DNA of 64,000 nucleotides, taken from positions 186,001-250,000 of the forward strand of contig NZ_LXUF01000011.1 of the NCBI RefSeq assembly GCF_001648895.1, given 5' to 3'. The stretch's first letter is position 1. Every line of letters begins with the position of its first letter. The notes under the pieces were generated by a model. The model did not search any database, had not been told where the DNA came from, and saw nothing but the letters and a program-made list of their open reading frames with translations. This DNA comes from Methylovorus sp. MM2 (lineage in GTDB: Bacteria > Pseudomonadota > Gammaproteobacteria > Burkholderiales > Methylophilaceae). Shown piece by piece: positions 26,366-36,393 of the stretch. The translations under genes were made by a program, and so were the position numbers.

Positions 26366-29300
26366 TTATGCCTCGACTCTTTCTTCCTCAAACCAGCGAT
26401 AAAGCGTAGGAAGAACAACCAGCGTTAGAATTGTAGAAGTAATCAAACCACCAATGACCACGATTGCCAATGGTCGCTGTACTTCAGAACCAGGCCCTGT
26501 AGCAAACAGGAATGGCACTAGGCCGAGCATTGCCACCGTCGCCGTCATCATGACTGGTCGGAAGCGTTGCGCGCAGCCTTGGGCAATGGCTTCTATCTGC
26601 GATTTGCCTTCATCACGCAAACTACGGATGTACGAAACCAGCACCACACCATTCAATACCGCAATACCCCATAGCGCAATAAACCCAACGGATGCAGGTA
26701 CCGACAGGTATTCGCCTGTGACAAACAGCGCGATTACGCCGCCGATAGATGCAAATGGCAATACTAGAATAATCAGGCTGGCAAAGCGCACCGATTTAAA
26801 CAACAGGAAAAGCAGGAAGAATATCGCGGCAATGGTAATCGGCACAATCACCATCAAATGCGCCATAGCGCGCTCCATATTCTGGAACTGTCCACCCCAC
26901 ACCAAGTAATAGCCCTCGGGTAGTTTGACTTTGCTTTGCACTTTCTCTTGTAACTCGGTCACAAAACCACCGAGATCGCGGTCTCGAACGTTGACCCCCA
27001 CCACGATACGCCGTTTTGCCGATTCGCGATTGATCTGTGCCGGGCCATCTAGTACCCTGATTTTCGCTAGGTCAGCAAGCGCGACTCTTGAACCTCTGGA
27101 AGAGGTCATAAAAATACTCTTAATCGCGTCTTCATTGTCACGAAATTCCTCTGGAAAGCGCACTGCAGCCTGGAATCGGCGCTCGCCTTCGAAAATCTCA
27201 GTAGCCACTTTACCGCCGATGGCCGTTTCGATCACATCGTGGATATCAGCCACATTGATGCCGTGGCGGGCAATCGCTTCACGATCAATATCAATCACCA
27301 GATACTGTTGCCCAGTGACTTTATCTACGCGCATATCGGTTGCACCATCGATGCTACCCGCAACGCGTGCGATTTCATCGGCCTTGGCCTTAAGTACGGC
27401 AATATCCGAACCGAAAATCTTCACAGCCACGTCTGATTTAACGCCTGTGACCAGCTCTGCCACCCGAGCCGCAATCGGTTGCGACATGACCACTTGAATG
27501 CCCGGAATACCTTTGATTTTTTCACGGATAGCATCGGCAATCGAATCCTGATTCCATCCCTTAGGCCATTGATCACGCGGTAGCAAACTGACAATCGGCG
27601 TAGATTCATTCTGCCCTTGCGGATCAGCAGGACTTTCACCGCGCCCGATACCAGACACCACGCTCTTGACGCCTGGCACCTCAGTAATGGCTTTCATGGC
27701 AGCATTCTCAAGCTTGACAGATTCCTCCAGAGAAATATTGGGCAGGCGTACGACACTCGGCACAATGGAGCCCTCGCGCATTTCCGGAATAAAGGCCGTA
27801 CCCAGAAAAGGAAACAGCAAGAGCGTCCCGACAAACACCATACCTGCAATCGATACGGTCTTTTTAGGGTTGCCCACCGCAGCATTCAATAACTTGAGGT
27901 AAGGCGTTTTCATCACTCGAATAAACTTCGTATCTTCGCCCGTACCACCTTTTAGCAGATAAGAACTCAAGGCCGGAGTCAGAGTCAGTGAAAGTACCAG
28001 TGATACAAATAGCGCAATGGCAATGGTATAAGCCATAGGCGCAAACATCTTGCCCTCCATGCCTTCCATGGTCATTAGCGGCAGGAACACCAGAATGATA
28101 ATACCAACCCCAAATAGCACAGGCGTGGCCACTTCGGAAGCTGCTTCAAAGACCACGCGGATTTTGCTTTCACCTTTGCGGTGGCCTAAATGGTGGAATG
28201 CATTTTCCACCACCACCACAGAACCATCGACCATCAGCCCGATAGCAATGGCAAGACCGCCCAGCGACATCAGGTTAGCCGATATGCCATAGTAGTTCAT
28301 GGCCATAAAGGTGATAGCAGGGGTAAGCACCAAAGTACCGACCACAATCAGGCTGGAGCGTACGTCTCCCAAAAACAGGAAGAGGATAATCACCACGAGG
28401 ATGATACCTTCGATCAACACCTTAACGACCGTGTTCAGCGCCGCATCCACCAGCTCGCTACGATCATAGAAAGGTACGATCTTGAGGCCACTGGGCAACA
28501 TGCCCTGCTCGTTGACTTCCTTGACCCGCGTTTTGATACGACCCACCACTTCTTTGGCATTACCGCCACGTATCATCATGACAATACCGCCAACCGACTC
28601 CGTATCCCCATTCTTGATCAGCGCACCCACACGCACTTCGTTACCGATCACAACCTCGGCCACATCGCGCATATATACAGGAACACCATCCTGTTCCTTC
28701 AAGACAATATTGCGTATATCAGCGACGCTTTTTACCAAACCTACGCCGCGTATCAGGTATTGCTCGGAGTAGTGGCGTAATATGCCACCGCCGCTATTGG
28801 CATTGTTGCGCTCCAGCGCGGTATAAATATCTTGCAACTTGAGGCCATAGTGATTCATACGGTCAGGGTTGACTAGGGCTTGGTACTGCTTGACATAACC
28901 ACCCTGCGAATTGATTTCTGCTACGCCTGGAATACCACGCAGCAAGGGGCGAACGACCCAATCCTGTATGGCACGGCGCTCTTTAAGCTCATCTACTGTT
29001 AGCTCACGCTTGCCATCATCATCGCGCTCCAGCGTATATTGATACACTTCGCCCAGACCAGTTGAAACTGGCCCCAGTATAGGCGTCACGCCGTCAGGCA
29101 TGCGCTCCATGACCTCCATCAGGCGCTCCATCACCAGTTGCCGCGCAAAATAGACATCGGTACTGTCGGTAAACACCAAGGTAATGATGGAAAGACCGTT
29201 CTTATTTAGCGAACGCATTTCAGTCAGGCCGGGTAAGCCTGTCATGGCCATTTCCAGCGGAACGGTAATAAAGCGTTCTACTTCTTCAGGTGATTTTCCA

Positions 29301-29461
29301 GTGGCTTGAGCAGCAATCTGCACCTGAATATTGGTGACATCGGGGAATGCATCTACCGATAATTTTTTGACAGCAAATACACCAGAGACTAACAATGCGA
29401 CAGCCAATACCATCACAATGAGGCGCTGTTGCAGCGCCCCACGTATCAAAGACTCAATCAT
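26366..29461 (-). CDS. czcA: CzcA/CusA-family heavy-metal RND efflux pump, copy 2
   Basis: A 1031-residue pump, same architecture as the copy at 22681, with identical proton-relay helix AIAIGLMVDGSVVVVEN and N-terminal porter segments. Differences concentrate in the periplasmic porter loops (for example around LLPRDQWPKGWNQDSIADAI) and in helices 7-8, which could shift metal specificity. It starts three bases after the membrane-fusion gene, so this copy is the one built into the complete channel-fusion-pump operon. The substrate metal is unknown. Confidence 0.92.
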   Translation of the reverse strand: MIESLIRGALQQRLIVMVLAVALLVSGVFAVKKLSVDAFPDVTNIQVQIAAQATGKSPEEVERFITVPLEMAMTGLPGLTEMRSLNKNGLSIITLVFTDSTDVYFARQLVMERLMEVMERMPDGVTPILGPVSTGLGEVYQYTLERDDDGKRELTVDELKERRAIQDWVVRPLLRGIPGVAEINSQGGYVKQYQALVNPDRMNHYGLKLQDIYTALERNNANSGGGILRHYSEQYLIRGVGLVKSVADIRNIVLKEQDGVPVYMRDVAEVVIGNEVRVGALIKNGDTESVGGIVMMIRGGNAKEVVGRIKTRVKEVNEQGMLPSGLKIVPFYDRSELVDAALNTVVKVLIEGIILVVIILFLFLGDVRSSLIVVGTLVLTPAITFMAMNYYGISANLMSLGGLAIAIGLMVDGSVVVVENAFHHLGHRKGESKIRVVFEAASEVATPVLFGVGIIILVFLPLMTMEGMEGKMFAPMAYTIAIALFVSLVLSLTLTPALSSYLLKGGTGEDTKFIRVMKTPYLKLLNAAVGNPKKTVSIAGMVFVGTLLLFPFLGTAFIPEMREGSIVPSVVRLPNISLEESVKLENAAMKAITEVPGVKSVVSGIGRGESPADPQGQNESTPIVSLLPRDQWPKGWNQDSIADAIREKIKGIPGIQVVMSQPIAARVAELVTGVKSDVAVKIFGSDIAVLKAKADEIARVAGSIDGATDMRVDKVTGQQYLVIDIDREAIARHGINVADIHDVIETAIGGKVATEIFEGERRFQAAVRFPEEFRDNEDAIKSIFMTSSRGSRVALADLAKIRVLDGPAQINRESAKRRIVVGVNVRDRDLGGFVTELQEKVQSKVKLPEGYYLVWGGQFQNMERAMAHLMVIVPITIAAIFFLLFLLFKSVRFASLIILVLPFASIGGVIALFVTGEYLSVPASVGFIALWGIAVLNGVVLVSYIRSLRDEGKSQIEAIAQGCAQRFRPVMMTATVAMLGLVPFLFATGPGSEVQRPLAIVVIGGLITSTILTLVVLPTLYRWFEEERVEA

Positions 29462-29464
29462 GGT

Positions 29465-30649
29465 TTACTCCAGTTCTTTGCGCTTGCGCTCGTTATTCAC
29501 ATGGAACGCACCTTCGCCCACCACAACTTCGCCTTCTGACAAGCCACTTGCGACCGCAACCACGCCATCATATTGCGGGCCAAGCGTTACTTCACGCAGA
29601 CGATATTTATTGGGCGCAATCTGAACGAACACATAGTCGCGATCATCCTCACGCACAACAGATTGCAAAGGGATAGCCAGACGCGGGGTAGGAGAAGACC
29701 TAACCACCATTGAAACCAGCATGTCAGGCTTCAGGCTATGATTAGAATTAGCAAGGTCAGTGCGTACCATGACTGTGCGGGTCTGCGGATTGACGATATC
29801 GCCCACGTAAATCAATTTACCGGTGAATTGTTTATTGCTCAGCGCAGGAATCTCGATCGTCACTTCCTCGTCCTCTTCGATCAGCTCAGCCTGTTGCTCA
29901 GGCACCTCTGCCACTGCCCAGACGTGTGAAAGATCAGCGACGATAAATAACTCCTCTGCTGGCTGAACCACTTGCCCCAGATTCACTTTACGACTGATGA
30001 CAGTACCAGCAAGGCGTGAAGAGACATTGCTGAAAGAAAGCAGGTCTCCCGATTTTTTGATTCTTGCGATACTCGCAGGCGCCATGCCAAGCACTGTCAG
30101 TTGGTCACGTGCAGCGCTCAGGTCGGCCTGGGCTGCGCTCAACTCTGCCTCACGCCGTTGCAACTCAGCCGCACTGATCACATCAGACTCTAGCAGCAAG
30201 CGAGCACGCTCAACGGCTTTAGTCTGCAGATCAATCTGCTGCAATGCCTTGATATATAGCAATTGGTGCTGCGCGAGTTCAGTACTGTTTAATCTGGCTA
30301 GTACCTGACCCTCTTTTACCTCTTGTCCAAGAATCACGTCTATATCCGTGATTCGGCCAGTAACAGAAGCGCCGATACGCGCAACACGCTGTTCATCTAC
30401 CTGAATACTGCCAGGTACACGCAAAAGCTCACGGATATCAGAAACGGCAACAGTCGCGAGCTTCACTTGCGCCTGCAACTCTGGTGTCAAATCAACAATA
30501 TTGGTATCGACCACTTCTTTCGCCGGTTGTGCTTCCTCTTTAGAACCACAGCCGACGAGCATACAGGCCAATAAGAGACTCAGTACAAACGACCTTCCAG
30601 AAGTATGGTTAGACGTTGATTCATTCATACGAAAATATTGTGCAAACAT
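29465..30649 (-). CDS. czcB: Membrane-fusion (periplasmic adaptor) lipoprotein of metal RND system
   Basis: A 394-residue HlyD/CusB-family adaptor that links pump and outer-membrane channel. A lipoprotein signal with lipobox LVGC (Cys about residue 34) anchors it. Then come the barrel-sandwich segment (VPGSIQVDEQRVARIGASVT), an alpha hairpin (residues about 120-200, rich in Glu, Gln and Ala) and beta-barrel domains ending GLSEGEVVVGEGAFHV. The ATG overlaps the stop of the channel gene by one base and has GGAGG ten bases upstream, so the first Met is used. Metal-binding Met/His motifs are not prominent. Confidence 0.9.
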   Translation of the reverse strand: MFAQYFRMNESTSNHTSGRSFVLSLLLACMLVGCGSKEEAQPAKEVVDTNIVDLTPELQAQVKLATVAVSDIRELLRVPGSIQVDEQRVARIGASVTGRITDIDVILGQEVKEGQVLARLNSTELAQHQLLYIKALQQIDLQTKAVERARLLLESDVISAAELQRREAELSAAQADLSAARDQLTVLGMAPASIARIKKSGDLLSFSNVSSRLAGTVISRKVNLGQVVQPAEELFIVADLSHVWAVAEVPEQQAELIEEDEEVTIEIPALSNKQFTGKLIYVGDIVNPQTRTVMVRTDLANSNHSLKPDMLVSMVVRSSPTPRLAIPLQSVVREDDRDYVFVQIAPNKYRLREVTLGPQYDGVVAVASGLSEGEVVVGEGAFHVNNERKRKELE

Positions 30650-31956
30650 TAAGGTTTTACCTCCAAAAGTTCTGTTCCAAGTAGCCGCTCGATTTCGAGC
30701 ATTGTGCTCACATAGTCATATCGTGCAGCCAGGTAATCTTTACGGACAGCACTAAACGTGCGTTGTGCATCCAGGTATTCAAGTATGCCGCGCTCCCCGA
30801 ACCGGTAAGCATCTTCTGCCACTTTCAGGGTAGACTCGGATTGCTTCAACAATCCATTCTCAAAAGAGGCTACCTGATGCGATGCGATCAAATAGCGTTG
30901 ATAAGCAGAATCGATATCGCGCTGTAGTCCAAGCTCTCGGTCACTCAAAATCGCATCGACCTGCCTCACACCTGCTGCGGCTTCTGCAATCTGACCTTGA
31001 CGTTGACTCCAAAGCGGCAAAGGCACAGCAAGCCCAAAGCGCATACTAGTCAGATCAGGATCCTGCTCGATGCCGGCTTTCAGGGTCACACCTGGAAATC
31101 GCAAGCTCTGCTCGAGCCGTAGCCTTGCTTGGGCAGCCTCACGTGCAGCACGTGCCTGTGTCAATAATGGGCTTTGATCAATCTGCTGACGTAGCGAATC
31201 AAGCGAAGGCAAACTATTGCCTAAAGGTAGCTCGCCCTGCACATCAAAATCCATGGGCATGGATTGCCCGATCAATCCACGCAAATAACCTTTTGCCTCA
31301 GTGATGCGGACGATGGCTGCCTGATAGTCACGTTCTGCAGCCAGTGCCTCCGTATCCGCCTTGATCAACTCATAACGCGGAGATTCGCCTACATCAACCC
31401 TGAGTTTCACACGCTCACGAATCTGTTGCAGAAGGTTGCGGTCACCCTCGACCAGCTTGAGTACCGCCTGCCGTTGCAGTACATCATAAAACGCACTTTT
31501 CACCCGTGCTCGCAGTTCAATACGTGTTAATTCGGAACCAACACCAGTCACCTGAATATTAGATTCGGCAATTTCCCTGCGCGCTCTACGCACATCGAAA
31601 AACTCCAACGGCTGGGAAAGCGTCACCCCCCAGTTTTTTCCATCACCCTGACCGCCAGATCGGTAACGTGCAGGGCCTGAACCAGCCTCTATCTCAGGAT
31701 TAAGGTAAGCCTTAGCAGTAGTTAGGCCTGCCTGTGCAGCATCTTCTTGCGCACGGGTAAGGCCAATGACCGGATTTTGCTGCATGGCAGCGCCAATGAC
31801 GTCGGGAAGCGTATAGGTGGCAGCTTGGGCGTTCAATGCCATCATGCCAAATAACAAAAATAATGCCAGCGAATACCATTTGAATAGACGCACTTCTGGT
31901 ATTGCGATAGTTCTTGCACCAAAACGGCGCATGTACAACGGATTATCTATATTCAT
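30649..31956 (-). CDS. czcC: Outer-membrane channel (TolC/CzcC family) of metal RND system
   Basis: A 435-residue outer-membrane efflux protein. The signal sequence ends around NAQAATYTLPDV, followed by two TolC-like repeats of long helices with Ala-, Glu- and Gln-rich heptads (such as ARLRLEQSLRFPGVTLKAGI) and the typical GLAVPLPLWSQRQGQI turn. First gene of the channel-fusion-pump-PII operon. The N-terminus is rather long before the signal; a start at Met-9 is possible. Confidence 0.9.
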   Translation of the reverse strand: MNIDNPLYMRRFGARTIAIPEVRLFKWYSLALFLLFGMMALNAQAATYTLPDVIGAAMQQNPVIGLTRAQEDAAQAGLTTAKAYLNPEIEAGSGPARYRSGGQGDGKNWGVTLSQPLEFFDVRRARREIAESNIQVTGVGSELTRIELRARVKSAFYDVLQRQAVLKLVEGDRNLLQQIRERVKLRVDVGESPRYELIKADTEALAAERDYQAAIVRITEAKGYLRGLIGQSMPMDFDVQGELPLGNSLPSLDSLRQQIDQSPLLTQARAAREAAQARLRLEQSLRFPGVTLKAGIEQDPDLTSMRFGLAVPLPLWSQRQGQIAEAAAGVRQVDAILSDRELGLQRDIDSAYQRYLIASHQVASFENGLLKQSESTLKVAEDAYRFGERGILEYLDAQRTFSAVRKDYLAARYDYVSTMLEIERLLGTELLEVKP

Positions 31957-32143
31957 ATCATTCTACTGAGTAATTCAATTGACTGACACAGCACGATTGC
32001 TGGTACCAAAATTCGATACAGAGCTAGGTGCGTAGCCGGAATGAAACCTCATCTCCCCTTAATGAATCGGCGTTAACTTCACAACTATAGTGAACATATA
32101 ACCACTTGTATTAGCAAAGGTCACGCCAACCCGGGAGAATCAG

Positions 32144-32434
32144 TTATGAATAGATAGCGCGCGGGGGCCTGAGAACAGGTGGTATAGAAGGCTGTAGATA
32201 AGAAACTTGTGATAGCGTAACTTTAGACTCTTTAGGTACGAAAGTTCGCGTGAAATGCTGGCAACACATGAGTGGATCATTGAAATCAACGTTACTATCC
32301 GCTTCGATCTGCGGTATATCCGCAAAGGTAGGCACGTCGTAGTCTATGGAATACGTATGCTCAGCTTGCTGAAATAGCAAACTAAAGCAAAGCATCAAGC
32401 TAAAAACGATAAATAATGATTTGCTGATCGACAT
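32144..32434 (-). CDS. Small exported protein upstream of metal efflux operon (CzcI-like)
   Basis: A 96-residue protein with a clear signal peptide (SLFIVFSLMLCFSLLF) and a mature part containing CCQHF and a C-terminal tail QPSIPPVLRPPRA. Small exported proteins with Cys/His residues and a Pro-Pro-Arg tail occur upstream of czc-type operons (CzcI family) and modulate metal resistance. The resemblance here is in layout and is not certain. A consensus-like promoter (TTGTAA, 18 bases, TATAAT at 32448-32443) would start transcription at the ATG itself, implying a leaderless message. Confidence 0.55.
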   Translation of the reverse strand: MSISKSLFIVFSLMLCFSLLFQQAEHTYSIDYDVPTFADIPQIEADSNVDFNDPLMCCQHFTRTFVPKESKVTLSQVSYLQPSIPPVLRPPRAIYS

Positions 32435-32442
32435 TGGTTTAG

Positions 32443-32472
32443 ATTATAGCCACAAATATCGCGTTGTTACAA
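32443..32472 (-). promoter_or_regulatory. Promoter of the small exported protein, leaderless type
   Basis: Reading leftward: TTGTAA, an 18-base spacer, TATAAT, then seven bases and the ATG of the 96-residue protein. No room is left for a ribosome site. Confidence 0.55.
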
Positions 32473-32484
32473 TTACACTCTGCA

Positions 32485-33855
32485 TCACACCCTGCGCCAA
32501 GTGGTACCTTGCGCAGTGTCTTCGAGCACGATTCCTTTATCCAGTAAGGTTTTACGGAGACGATCAGCTTCTGCAAAATCTTTTTCCTGCCTAGCCTTAA
32601 GACGGCTGGCAATCATGCCATCGATCTCATCTGGGGTATATCCTTCAGCGGAAACATCCCCCTGCAAGAAGGTCTCAGGGTCGCGCTGTAATAAACCCAG
32701 TAAGCCAGCAAGCTTTTTAAGCAGTGCGGCGGATTCAAGTGATCCTGTTTTATTAATGTGGTTGGCGAGCTCAAACAAAACAGCCATGGCTTCAGGTGTA
32801 TTGAAATCGTCATTCATCGCATCCTGAAATGCCGATGCCACCGGATGCTGCCAATCAATCGCTACATCCTCCACCGTCAAACTCCGCAAGGCCGTATATA
32901 AGCGTGACAATGCCTGCTTGGCATCATTCAGATGTAGATTGGAGTAATTCAGCGGGCTTCGATATTGGGCACGCAGGATAAAGAACCTGACGACTTCAGC
33001 ATCATACTTTTCAAGCACTTCACGAATCGTGAAGAAATTGCCGAGCGACTTGGACATCTTTTCATCATCGACGCGCACGAATCCATTATGGATCCAGTAA
33101 TTCACGAACGTACATTGATTAGCAGCTTCAGATTGCGCGATCTCATTCTCATGATGCGGGAACTGAAGATCCTGCCCACCGCCATGGATATCAAAGTGTT
33201 TGCCTAGGTGTTGCTCGCCCATAGCGGAACATTCAATATGCCATCCCGGACGCCCCTTGCCCCAAGGAGAATCCCAGCTCGGTTCATTCGGTTTAGCCGA
33301 TTTCCAGAGTACAAAATCCATGGGATCGCGTTTATGCGTATCGACCTCGACTCGCTCTCCGGCACGTAAATCGTCCAGAGACTTACCCGATAATTTGCCA
33401 TAGCCAGCAAAGCTATTCACTGAATAGAATACATCGCCGTTATCCGCAGGATAGGCATTGCCATTAGAGATCAACTTCGAAATCATCTCGACCATACTGA
33501 CAATATAATTGGTCGCGCGCGGCTCGATATCAGGACGTATCACCCCCAGCTTGGCAGAGTCTTCATCCATCGCCGTGATGAATCTTGAAGTAAGCTCGCC
33601 AATAGACTCATTATTATCATTGGCACGCTTAATGATCTTGTCATCAATATCCGTAATATTGCGCACATACGTCACATCAAGGCCCGAAGCGCGTAACCAG
33701 CGATTGATCATGTCGAATACGACCATGACTCTGGCGTGCCCAAGATGGCAATAATCATAGACCGTCATGCCGCAGACATACATGCTGACTTTGCCCGCAA
33801 CGATAGGAATGAACACCTGCTTTTCACGTGCAATACTGTTATAAATCTTGAGCAT
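32485..33855 (-). CDS. cysS: Cysteinyl-tRNA synthetase
   Basis: A 456-residue class I aminoacyl-tRNA synthetase. The zinc/Cys pocket starts with [20 protein letters not shown], including the HIGH-type motif HLGH. The second zinc ligands are in HIECSAM and [14 protein letters not shown]. The KMSKS loop is KMSKSLGNF (about residue 268). The C-terminal helical anticodon-binding part ends AQGTTWRRV. It is divergent from the TPR gene, a neighbourhood shared by several betaproteobacteria that also place cyclophilins and lpxH here. Confidence 0.97.
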   Translation of the reverse strand: MLKIYNSIAREKQVFIPIVAGKVSMYVCGMTVYDYCHLGHARVMVVFDMINRWLRASGLDVTYVRNITDIDDKIIKRANDNNESIGELTSRFITAMDEDSAKLGVIRPDIEPRATNYIVSMVEMISKLISNGNAYPADNGDVFYSVNSFAGYGKLSGKSLDDLRAGERVEVDTHKRDPMDFVLWKSAKPNEPSWDSPWGKGRPGWHIECSAMGEQHLGKHFDIHGGGQDLQFPHHENEIAQSEAANQCTFVNYWIHNGFVRVDDEKMSKSLGNFFTIREVLEKYDAEVVRFFILRAQYRSPLNYSNLHLNDAKQALSRLYTALRSLTVEDVAIDWQHPVASAFQDAMNDDFNTPEAMAVLFELANHINKTGSLESAALLKKLAGLLGLLQRDPETFLQGDVSAEGYTPDEIDGMIASRLKARQEKDFAEADRLRKTLLDKGIVLEDTAQGTTWRRV

Positions 33856-34051
33856 AATCGTTTAGTGCTTTACCAAAACATCACTAGATAAAAAGTTCTC
33901 AGCAGATAAAAGACCGCTGAAAATAACATTCAGGATGATTTTTTTACGTGATGTGCTAAATAAATGCTGGGAATCCATGATGAGCTATTGGAGGTTGAAT
34001 AGGCTATTGATAGAATTGGGGGATAATTTAACAGCGAAAAAGTATAACATA

Positions 34052-35104
34052 ATGCCCGCACCACGCTTCTCCTTGTTTACCCTGCTTTTTTGCGCGACCA
34101 TCCTCTTTGCATCAAGTGTACACGCAGACGAAATCAAAGATATCACACAGCTTGCCAGCCAAGGCCAACAAGCTGCAGCGCTGAATCGCATCAACACTTA
34201 TGTGAGCAATAACCCGCAAGATGTACAAGGCTTGTTTGTACGCGGCGTATTACTGACAGAGATGAATCGCCGTGACGAGGCGATCAAGGTCTTTACGGAT
34301 ATCACTGAAAAATTCCCCAGCCTGCCTGAACCATATAACAACCTTGCAGTGTTATATGCAGACCAAGGGCAATATGATAAAGCCCGCAAGGCATTGGAAA
34401 GTGCGATCAAAACCCATCCCAGCTATGCGACTGCGCATGAGAACTTAGGCGACATATACGCACGCATGGCCTCAGAAGCTTACGACAAAGCATTGCAGCT
34501 TGATAATAGCAACGAACGTGCGCAAGGCAAGCTCGCATTGATTAAAGATCTTTTCAGTACGAGCAGCAGACCAACGACTGTTGCAGCGAAGAATTCTGAT
34601 ACGGCAAAACCATCTGACCCGGTAAAATCAACACCAGTAACACCACCCGCCGTGAAACCGGCTGAACCAATCAAGCCTGCTGAAGCACCAAAACCTGTAG
34701 ATCAGCCTAAAGTGACTGAACCTGCAAAACCTGTTGAACCTGCGGCCGTTACAGCGTCTAGCGAAGAGAAAAACATCAGCTCGGCCGTTGAACAATGGGC
34801 AAAAGCATGGTCCGACAAGAACACTGATCAATATCTGGCGCGTTACGCCGAGAACTTCTCAACTCCAAACGGTGAAAGCCGTGCAGAATGGGAGAAAGTC
34901 CGTCGTGAACGTATCAGCAAACCGGCTTCAATTAATGTGGGAATCTCGAACTTGCGAATCAAAATGGAAAATGCAACGACTGCAAAAGCGAGCTTCAGCC
35001 AGAACTATCGTGCTGGCACTGTATCAAAACGCACATCCAAGACATTGGTAATGCAAAAGGTACGTGGCAATTGGTTAATTACACAGGAGCTGACCGATCG
35101 CTGA
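34052..35104 (+). CDS. Exported TPR protein with C-terminal NTF2-like domain
   Basis: A 350-residue protein starting at Met 34052, immediately before a clear signal peptide (LFTLLFCATILFASSVHA); the longer frame upstream lacks one. Residues 25-165 hold tandem tetratricopeptide repeats (such as EPYNNLAVLYADQGQYDKAR). Residues 180-240 are a Pro/Lys/Ala-rich linker. Residues 250-350 (VEQWAKAWSDKNTDQYLARY onward) form an NTF2/SnoaL-like domain that is clearly related to the end of the next gene's protein. It probably acts in the periplasm with the L,D-transpeptidase encoded 22 bases downstream. Role inferred only. Confidence 0.8.
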   Translation: MPAPRFSLFTLLFCATILFASSVHADEIKDITQLASQGQQAAALNRINTYVSNNPQDVQGLFVRGVLLTEMNRRDEAIKVFTDITEKFPSLPEPYNNLAVLYADQGQYDKARKALESAIKTHPSYATAHENLGDIYARMASEAYDKALQLDNSNERAQGKLALIKDLFSTSSRPTTVAAKNSDTAKPSDPVKSTPVTPPAVKPAEPIKPAEAPKPVDQPKVTEPAKPVEPAAVTASSEEKNISSAVEQWAKAWSDKNTDQYLARYAENFSTPNGESRAEWEKVRRERISKPASINVGISNLRIKMENATTAKASFSQNYRAGTVSKRTSKTLVMQKVRGNWLITQELTDR

Positions 35105-35126
35105 GCGCCGGACATTTTAATAGCTC

Positions 35127-36359
35127 ATGCGAATACTAAAAGTTTTACTCAATAGCGCGCTGCTAGCCAGCGCCTTCCTGCCTTGGAACGCCACGGCGAT
35201 CGACCACGTAGACTTGAGCAAGCAGGTCGGCATATTTGGCACGAATAAATTCAGCCCGAACTATACCGAGAACCTACTTGTAAAAAGCCTGCTTGAGATC
35301 ACGCAAGGCAAGACACAGCAAGCGCTCGATACCTTGGACCAGCTAATTCGCGATATGCCGAATTTCAAGCTGGCGTATCTGGTTCGTGGTGATTTGCTCA
35401 TGGCAAAAGCGCAAAGACAACCATCATTTGGTAATGCGTCAATGGGCGCCCCTGACAAGATATCTGACTTCCGCGCTGAAGCGCGTATGCGTATAGAGCA
35501 TTATCTTTCACAGCAAAATGCTGCGAATAAAATACCCGAGCCCATCTGGCAATTGGATGCGAGCCAAAAGAATGTCATCATCGTCGATGCAGATAAATCC
35601 CGTTTGTACCTTTACCGCAATCAAGGAGGTAGTCCGGAATATGTCACCGATTATTATGTGACTGTAGGCAAAAACGGTTACGAAAAAAGCACTGAAGGTG
35701 ATAAACGCACACCATTAGGCATCTACTTTGCGAGCGGCAAACTAGATCGAAAACTGCCTGACTTCTATGGGGATGCTGCCTACCCGCTTAACTATCCTAA
35801 CGAATGGGATAAGCATCAAGGCAAAAATGGCCATGGCATCTGGCTACATGGCACACCTGCTAGCACTTACAGCCGCCCTCCACGTGCGAGCGATGGCTGC
35901 GTTGTATTGACCAATCCAGATCTGAAATCGTTAGCCCCTATCCTGCAAACCGGCAAAACCTTGGTCATCATTGCCAATAACCTACAATGGCTTGATGCTA
36001 AACAAGCATCCATGCAAAAGAACGACCTCTCAAAAGCCATCGACCATTGGCGCAAGGATTGGGAATCACAAAATACGGACAGCTATCTTGCCTACTATTC
36101 TGACAAGTTTTTTACCCAAACCAGCGACTTAAGCACTTGGTCAAAAGACAAGCGCCGCATTCAGGCAACAAAATCCCAGATCGAGATCAAGCTATCCAAC
36201 ATGAGCATGTTCCGTTATCCTAACAGCCAATTTACCATGGTCGCAGTAAATTTTGATCAGGATTACAAGAGCAATAATCTTGATAGCAAGATGCGAAAAC
36301 GTCAGCTCTGGATACTCGAAAATCAGCGTTGGAAAATCATATATGAAGGTGCAGCTTGA
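35127..36359 (+). CDS. Exported L,D-transpeptidase (YkuD family) with C-terminal NTF2-like domain
   Basis: A 410-residue protein with a signal peptide (LLNSALLASAFLPWNATA). A helical segment (residues 45-140) leads to a YkuD catalytic domain (residues 148-285) with HGTPASTYSRPPRASDGCVV, the His...Ser-x-Gly-Cys active site in which Cys attacks the peptide stem. Such enzymes make 3-3 peptidoglycan cross-links or attach lipoproteins. Residues 305-410 (IDHWRKDWESQNTDSYLAYY onward) repeat the domain at the end of the preceding TPR protein. Adjacent genes and shared domain suggest a common periplasmic function. Confidence 0.9.
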   Translation: MRILKVLLNSALLASAFLPWNATAIDHVDLSKQVGIFGTNKFSPNYTENLLVKSLLEITQGKTQQALDTLDQLIRDMPNFKLAYLVRGDLLMAKAQRQPSFGNASMGAPDKISDFRAEARMRIEHYLSQQNAANKIPEPIWQLDASQKNVIIVDADKSRLYLYRNQGGSPEYVTDYYVTVGKNGYEKSTEGDKRTPLGIYFASGKLDRKLPDFYGDAAYPLNYPNEWDKHQGKNGHGIWLHGTPASTYSRPPRASDGCVVLTNPDLKSLAPILQTGKTLVIIANNLQWLDAKQASMQKNDLSKAIDHWRKDWESQNTDSYLAYYSDKFFTQTSDLSTWSKDKRRIQATKSQIEIKLSNMSMFRYPNSQFTMVAVNFDQDYKSNNLDSKMRKRQLWILENQRWKIIYEGAA

Positions 36360-36393
36360 TTGCTTTTTGCGATGAGGCTGGAGGAGATTCAAA

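Larger units (their letters stand above)
26021..29461 (-). repeat. Tandem duplication copy 2: pump plus PII-like gene
   Basis: Second copy of the pump/PII-like module, adjacent to the channel and membrane-fusion genes. It is therefore probably the ancestral position, and the 22305-25776 copy the derived one. Confidence 0.8.

Noticed and set aside
32140-32325. 61-codon frame overlapping the small exported protein
   Set aside because: Overlaps in another frame; the 96-residue frame has the signal peptide and promoter.
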